Assembly (NCBI GenBank): GCA_046597185.1
Contig: JBKJLF010000415.1
Span: forward strand, 1-8,499
DNA length: 8,499 nt
Source of the DNA: CAMBDR01 sp046597185
Lineage (GTDB): Bacteria; Pseudomonadota; Gammaproteobacteria; Burkholderiales; Burkholderiaceae_D
Reading direction: 5' to 3'
Numbering within the stretch: the stretch's first letter is position 1; every line of letters starts with the position of its first letter. Under the pieces are notes generated by a model, which worked only from the letters and a program-made list of their open reading frames with translations, searched no databases and had not been told where the DNA came from. Made by a program: the position numbers and the translations under genes. Positions 4,536 to 8,499 of this stretch are shown here, piece after piece.

Positions 4536-7500
4536 ATGAGAACAGGCAATATGCAATGGGTGATTTTTTGGTGGCTGGCCTGCTTCCATTGGGCCTGGGC
4601 GGGCTCAGTTGCGCCAGGACTGGTTGCGCCAGGCTCAATTGCGTCAGGCCAAATTGCGCCATCCGCTACCCCCACCAACCTCGATTTTAGCCTGATCCCC
4701 CCGCAGTTTGAAACCGTGGGTGATGGCCAATCCATCAGCGGGCAAACCGTCACCGCGCTGGCGCAAGATGTCAGCGGCTTTTTGTGGATCGGCACCCAAC
4801 AGGGTTTAATCCGCTATGACGGTTATCGCTTTCGTAAATTTGAATATCAGGCGCATGTCCCGGTTTCATTATCCGGTGACTATGTGTTTTCGCTGTGGGC
4901 GGCACCCGATGGCAAGGTTTGGGTCGGCACCTTTAATAACGGCGTCGCGGTGTTTGACCCGGTAACCGAACAGTTTCAACGCTATGCGCATGACCCGGCG
5001 CAAGCCAATAGTCTTGGCGCGGGCAAAATTTCAGCCTTGCTGGGCGACGCAAAAGGGGGCATGTGGATCGCGACCGAACAAGGGCTGGATTATCTGCCAC
5101 CCAATAGCAAAGTGTTCGACCATTTGCGCCACGAAGAAAACAATCCGGTTAGTTTACTCAGCGACCAAGTCAATTGCCTGTTGCGCGATAGCCATGGCCG
5201 TTTATGGGTAGGCAGTACGCTGGGCTTGCAACGCTTGACCGTGGACGACAAAACCTTTGAATTAATCGCCTCCGATGTGTATGACCACAGCGCAGCCGAA
5301 AGGCATAACATCCAAACCCTGTTCGAAGCCCAGGATGGCAAAATCTGGCTGGGCACGCGCGCTAACGGTGCAGCGTGGCTGTTGCCCGACTCATCCCAAT
5401 TGCATTGGCTACCCTTTGAAGCGGCCGGGCAGGATGTGCGCGGCAATGCCTGGGTGAGGGGGATTGTTCAAACCCAACCGGATCAAATCTGGTTGGCCAG
5501 CCATGGCGGCGGGATCGATGTGGTGGCTGCCAGCGACGGCCGCATTTTGCAGCGCTTGCGGCATGATTCCAGCGTCGCCAATGGCCTGGCGTTTGATCAG
5601 GTCAAACCATTTTTGATTGATCGGGCCGGTTCCTTGTGGGTGGGCACCTGGGGCGAAGGTTTGCAGCGGGTGGCGATTCGCCATGCCATGGTGCGCGTCT
5701 TGCGCCATGGCCAAGCCCTCGGCCTGGGCTTGAGCCACCCGGATGTGCGCAGCATTTTGGAACTGGCCAACGGCCAAATTTTGCTGGGTAGTAGCGGTAA
5801 TGGGATCGATATTTTTGAACGCGGCGTGGGCTTGGCGGGCGGCTATCGCGCCAGTTCGACCAAGGTGGGTGCAGTTGCGTCCCAAGTTGGTGCATTGCCC
5901 GAGGCCACCATTTTGGCTTTGGCGCAAACCAAAGACGGCGCAATCTGGGCCGCGACCCGGTATAACGGCGTGCTGCGACGGCCCGCCGCCGACAAACTGT
6001 GGCAGGCCATACCGGGTTTGCCCGGTTCTCAAATCAGCCGCTTGCTCGCCGCGCGTGACGGCAGCTTGTGGGTGGGCAGCAATCGCGGCTTGGCGCACTG
6101 GCTAATCGGACGCACGAGTTTGGAAGTGATCAATGATGGCGCAGGCAAGCCGCTGGATATTGACGTGACTGGCATGGCCGAAGATGCCGTGGGCCGACTC
6201 TGGGTTGCCAGCGCGAGCGGCTTATGGGTGCGGGAGCCGGGTAGTAAAACCTTGCTGGCGATTCATCCGCAACGCGAGCGGCCAGATAGCCTGATTTCGG
6301 ATGTGGTGTTGGGCCTGTTGTTGGACGGCCAAGGGCGCTTGTGGTTGTCCACCGATAAAGGTTTGGAACGGCTTCAGAGTTGGGCCGGGGGCGTGGCCAA
6401 ATTTGAGCATATCAATGCGCTATTGGGCCAGCCGGGTAAAAGCCTGGGTAGTAATTTGATGGAAGACAACCGTGGCCGTATTTGGAGTGATGAGATGGTG
6501 CTCGAAATCGGGCCAAATCAAATGCATATCACTGCCATCGCCAAAGCCATTGAAATGGATATTGGCGGCAGTTGGGATGGCTCGTACAGCAAAACCAGCG
6601 ATGGTTTTTTGTTATTCGGCCATACCACCGGGGTGATCATGATTAACCCGGCGCTAGTGCGGCCCTGGGGGTATAGGTTGCCCCTGGTGGCCACCGAACT
6701 GAAAATTAATGGCAAAGTCCAGCCGCTGGGCGTACTGATCGAGGGGCATGGTACAGATACTGCGCCGACCGCCCTGACCCTGGGGCCAGGTCAGCGCAAT
6801 TTTGCACTGGAATTTGCCGTACTCGATTATGTCCGACCCAAAGAAATCCGCTACCAATACCGCTTGCTGGGCTACGATAAAAACTGGATCGAGACCGATT
6901 CCGCGCATCGCAGCGCAGCCTACGGTAATTTGTGGCCGGGGCGCTATACCTTGCAGGTGCGCGCTGGCAATCGCACTGGCGATTGGCACCCCAATGAGCT
7001 AAGGATTGAGCTACAGATTGAAGCGGCGTATTGGCAAACCGGGTGGTTTCTCATGCTTGGCGTGATGATGATGGTGGGCACCATCTACGCCATTTATCGC
7101 TTGCGGATTCGATTTTTGACCCGCCTGGTGGCCGAGCGCACTGCCGATATTCTGAAACTGGGCGAAATTGGCCGGGAGCTCACGTCCACCCTTGATACCG
7201 AGCAAGCCTTCGAGCGGGTGTACAAACAGGTTATCGCCCGGCTGGACGCTACCGTCTTCAGCATTGCCATCTACGATGAGGCGGCTGAGCGGATTGTGTT
7301 TGTCTACGAAATCGAAAACGGCCAACGTCTGCCTATCAGTTTTTATAGCATGGATGAGCATGATCGGCCCGCCGTCTGGTGTGTGCGAGAGCAGCGCGAA
7401 CTGGTGGTGGCAAGCAATGCGGAGCTGCTCAATTACGTCAGTACAATCTTGCCGCCCAGCGTTGGCGATGCCATGGAAACGGTGGTCTACCTGCCCTTGA

Positions 7501-8499
7501 TGATAGAGCAGCAGGTCATTGGCTGCCTGTCGGTGCAAAGTGCCAAAGTGCATGCCTACGATAAAAGTCAACTGAAATTCTTGCAGGTTCTGGCCAGCTA
7601 TACCGCCATTGCCCTGGCCAATTCCACCACCCATGACGCATTGACCCAGGCGCATGATGATTTGGCGAGTGCACACCGCTGGCTGCAAGAAACCCAGCAG
7701 CAAATGGTGCTGAAAGAAAAGATGGTGGGCCTGGGCACGCTGACGGCGGGGATTGCGCACGAGATCAATAACCCGATCAATTTTACCCATGTGGCAGCCC
7801 AAATTCAACGCACCGATATTGCGGAGTTTCAACAATTTTTGCTCGGTCTGGTTGAACCCGGTGAGAACCAGGAAATTATCGCCGCCTTTGGGCAGCGCTT
7901 CAGAAAGTTGGATGATAACGTCACGCTGATGCTCAATGGCACCGAGCGCATCAAGAATATTGTGAAAGATTTGCGCGCCTTCACACGGCTGGATGAAGCG
8001 GATAAGAAATCGGTGCGCCTGTCAGAATGTTTGTCTTCCATCGTGAATTTGGTGCATGCCCAATGGCAGGGCATTGTTGAATTTAGCACCGAATATGAAG
8101 TGGACCCCGAAATTGAATGTTGGCCCGCCTTGCTCAATCAGGTATTCATGAATTTATTGATCAATGGCTGTCAGGCGATCAGTGAAAAGCAAACCCGATC
8201 TGGCGCAGGTGGCGGCGTATGTGGCAGCGTATGTGGCAGCGCATGTGGCAAACTATGCATCTCGGTCAAGGCCGAGCCAGAAAGCAATATGCTCATCGTC
8301 GTGGTTGATGATAACGGGATCGGCATACCAGCGGGCCAGCAGGCGCGCATATTTGAACCGTTTTACACCACGCGGGAAGTTGGCTCGGGCACCGGGCTGG
8401 GCCTCTCGATTGCTTTTGGTATTGTGCAAAAACATGGCGGTAGCCTGCGCTTTACGTCAACCGAGGGCGTGGGCAGCCAATTTATCGTCAGTTTGCCGC
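4536..8499 (+). CDS. Two-component sensor histidine kinase with periplasmic double propeller (3' partial)
   Basis: The frame stays open for at least 1321 residues to the right edge. A signal peptide (MQWVIFWWLACFHWAWA after Met6) leads to a periplasmic sensor of 14 blades of the LWVGTxxGLxR type, e.g. FLWIGTQQGLIRYD, RLWVGSTLGLQRL, SLWVGTWGEGLQRV and RLWLSTDKGLERL. This count suits two seven-bladed propellers. A Y_Y_Y domain (about 720-829) and one membrane helix (about 837-856) follow. The cytoplasmic part has a GAF domain (about 886-1029), a coiled coil, the H-box AGIAHEINNP with phospho-acceptor His1075, and an HATPase with N-box NLLINGCQAI (1206-1215), DDNGIGIP (D1259), FEPFYTT and GSGTGLGLS (1283-1291). 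All catalytic motifs are intact. It should sense an external, perhaps carbohydrate-type, ligand and phosphorylate an unseen regulator; whether a receiver domain follows is unknown. ATGs at 4509 and 4551 are alternative starts. Confidence 0.93.
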   Translation, partial: MRTGNMQWVIFWWLACFHWAWAGSVAPGLVAPGSIASGQIAPSATPTNLDFSLIPPQFETVGDGQSISGQTVTALAQDVSGFLWIGTQQGLIRYDGYRFRKFEYQAHVPVSLSGDYVFSLWAAPDGKVWVGTFNNGVAVFDPVTEQFQRYAHDPAQANSLGAGKISALLGDAKGGMWIATEQGLDYLPPNSKVFDHLRHEENNPVSLLSDQVNCLLRDSHGRLWVGSTLGLQRLTVDDKTFELIASDVYDHSAAERHNIQTLFEAQDGKIWLGTRANGAAWLLPDSSQLHWLPFEAAGQDVRGNAWVRGIVQTQPDQIWLASHGGGIDVVAASDGRILQRLRHDSSVANGLAFDQVKPFLIDRAGSLWVGTWGEGLQRVAIRHAMVRVLRHGQALGLGLSHPDVRSILELANGQILLGSSGNGIDIFERGVGLAGGYRASSTKVGAVASQVGALPEATILALAQTKDGAIWAATRYNGVLRRPAADKLWQAIPGLPGSQISRLLAARDGSLWVGSNRGLAHWLIGRTSLEVINDGAGKPLDIDVTGMAEDAVGRLWVASASGLWVREPGSKTLLAIHPQRERPDSLISDVVLGLLLDGQGRLWLSTDKGLERLQSWAGGVAKFEHINALLGQPGKSLGSNLMEDNRGRIWSDEMVLEIGPNQMHITAIAKAIEMDIGGSWDGSYSKTSDGFLLFGHTTGVIMINPALVRPWGYRLPLVATELKINGKVQPLGVLIEGHGTDTAPTALTLGPGQRNFALEFAVLDYVRPKEIRYQYRLLGYDKNWIETDSAHRSAAYGNLWPGRYTLQVRAGNRTGDWHPNELRIELQIEAAYWQTGWFLMLGVMMMVGTIYAIYRLRIRFLTRLVAERTADILKLGEIGRELTSTLDTEQAFERVYKQVIARLDATVFSIAIYDEAAERIVFVYEIENGQRLPISFYSMDEHDRPAVWCVREQRELVVASNAELLNYVSTILPPSVGDAMETVVYLPLMIEQQVIGCLSVQSAKVHAYDKSQLKFLQVLASYTAIALANSTTHDALTQAHDDLASAHRWLQETQQQMVLKEKMVGLGTLTAGIAHEINNPINFTHVAAQIQRTDIAEFQQFLLGLVEPGENQEIIAAFGQRFRKLDDNVTLMLNGTERIKNIVKDLRAFTRLDEADKKSVRLSECLSSIVNLVHAQWQGIVEFSTEYEVDPEIECWPALLNQVFMNLLINGCQAISEKQTRSGAGGGVCGSVCGSACGKLCISVKAEPESNMLIVVVDDNGIGIPAGQQARIFEPFYTTREVGSGTGLGLSIAFGIVQKHGGSLRFTSTEGVGSQFIVSLP
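4608..4667 (+). repeat. 15-bp tandem repeats encoding a pentapeptide linker
   Basis: Four 15-base units follow the kinase signal peptide, the first two nearly identical (GTTGCGCCAGG plus four variable bases). They encode VAPGL, VAPGS, IASGQ and IAPSA, a flexible Ala/Pro/Gly linker between the likely signal-peptide cleavage site and the first propeller blade. Confidence 0.75.
8217..8252 (+). repeat. 12-bp tandem repeat encoding Cys-Gly units in the kinase ATPase domain
   Basis: Two exact copies of GTATGTGGCAGC and a third diverged copy, followed by CTATGC, encode VCGS-VCGS-ACGK-LC. This gives four cysteines at residues 1229, 1233, 1237 and 1241, in the loop between the N-box helix and the strand before DDNGIGIP. 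The loop is normally short in this kinase fold, so it looks like an expansion. Confidence 0.8.

Noticed and set aside
5409..6098. A 229-codon open frame on the minus strand.
   Set aside because: It is antisense to the propeller blades; open antisense frames are expected in GC-rich repetitive coding DNA.
7011..7835. A 274-codon open frame on the minus strand.
   Set aside because: It lies wholly opposite the kinase GAF and H-box region, whose motifs are intact on the plus strand. Its composition is that of a mirrored frame and it shows no domain.

Overview
The window looks like chromosomal DNA from a proteobacterium, probably a beta- or gammaproteobacterium. The evidence is a PilA-type type IV pilin, a proteobacterial-style RHS tip, moderate-to-high GC coding with normal bacterial codon use, and a large propeller sensor kinase. 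Naming a genus would be a guess. No tRNA, rRNA, CRISPR array or intact insertion sequence was seen.

Positions 1-1247 (+ strand) are the 3' end of an RHS polymorphic-toxin locus. The first gene enters from the left edge and carries the end of the RHS core, closing at the DPLGL junction, followed by a C-terminal toxin domain of about 115 residues that I cannot assign to a family. Its stop overlaps the start of a 149-residue protein that is, by position, the cognate immunity protein. Directly after it lies a second, displaced RHS tip (985-1140). This tip is interrupted by a stop, holds only the start of a different toxin domain, and is followed by a 36-codon remnant that looks like the start of a second immunity gene and still has a good ribosome binding site. 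This is the usual debris of toxin-tip exchange.

Positions 1216-1400 are a poorly defined spacer with two tiny minus-strand reading frames of uncertain meaning. Positions 1401-3812 (- strand) encode an 803-residue Roco-type GTPase. Its Ras-like Roc domain and COR region are recognisable, but it has no leucine-rich repeats, and it ends in a short NIT...GDVVVADTI...SF tail like those on bacterial conflict and signalling proteins.

On the other side of a 49-bp divergent gap, 3862-4383 (+) encodes a type IV pilin with a long leader and Ala instead of Gly before the cleavage site. After a 152-bp gap, 4536 to the right edge (+) is an open-ended sensor histidine kinase of at least 1321 residues. Its order is signal peptide, pentapeptide-repeat linker, 14 propeller blades, Y_Y_Y domain, one membrane helix, GAF, H-box and HATPase. 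Its ATPase domain contains a 12-bp tandem repeat that places four cysteines at four-residue spacing.

The genes do not form a single operon. The RHS cassette, the Roco gene and the pilin/kinase pair look like three independent units. The left half (RHS debris plus Roco) has an accessory, conflict-related character, while the right half looks like surface-appendage and environmental sensing genes.
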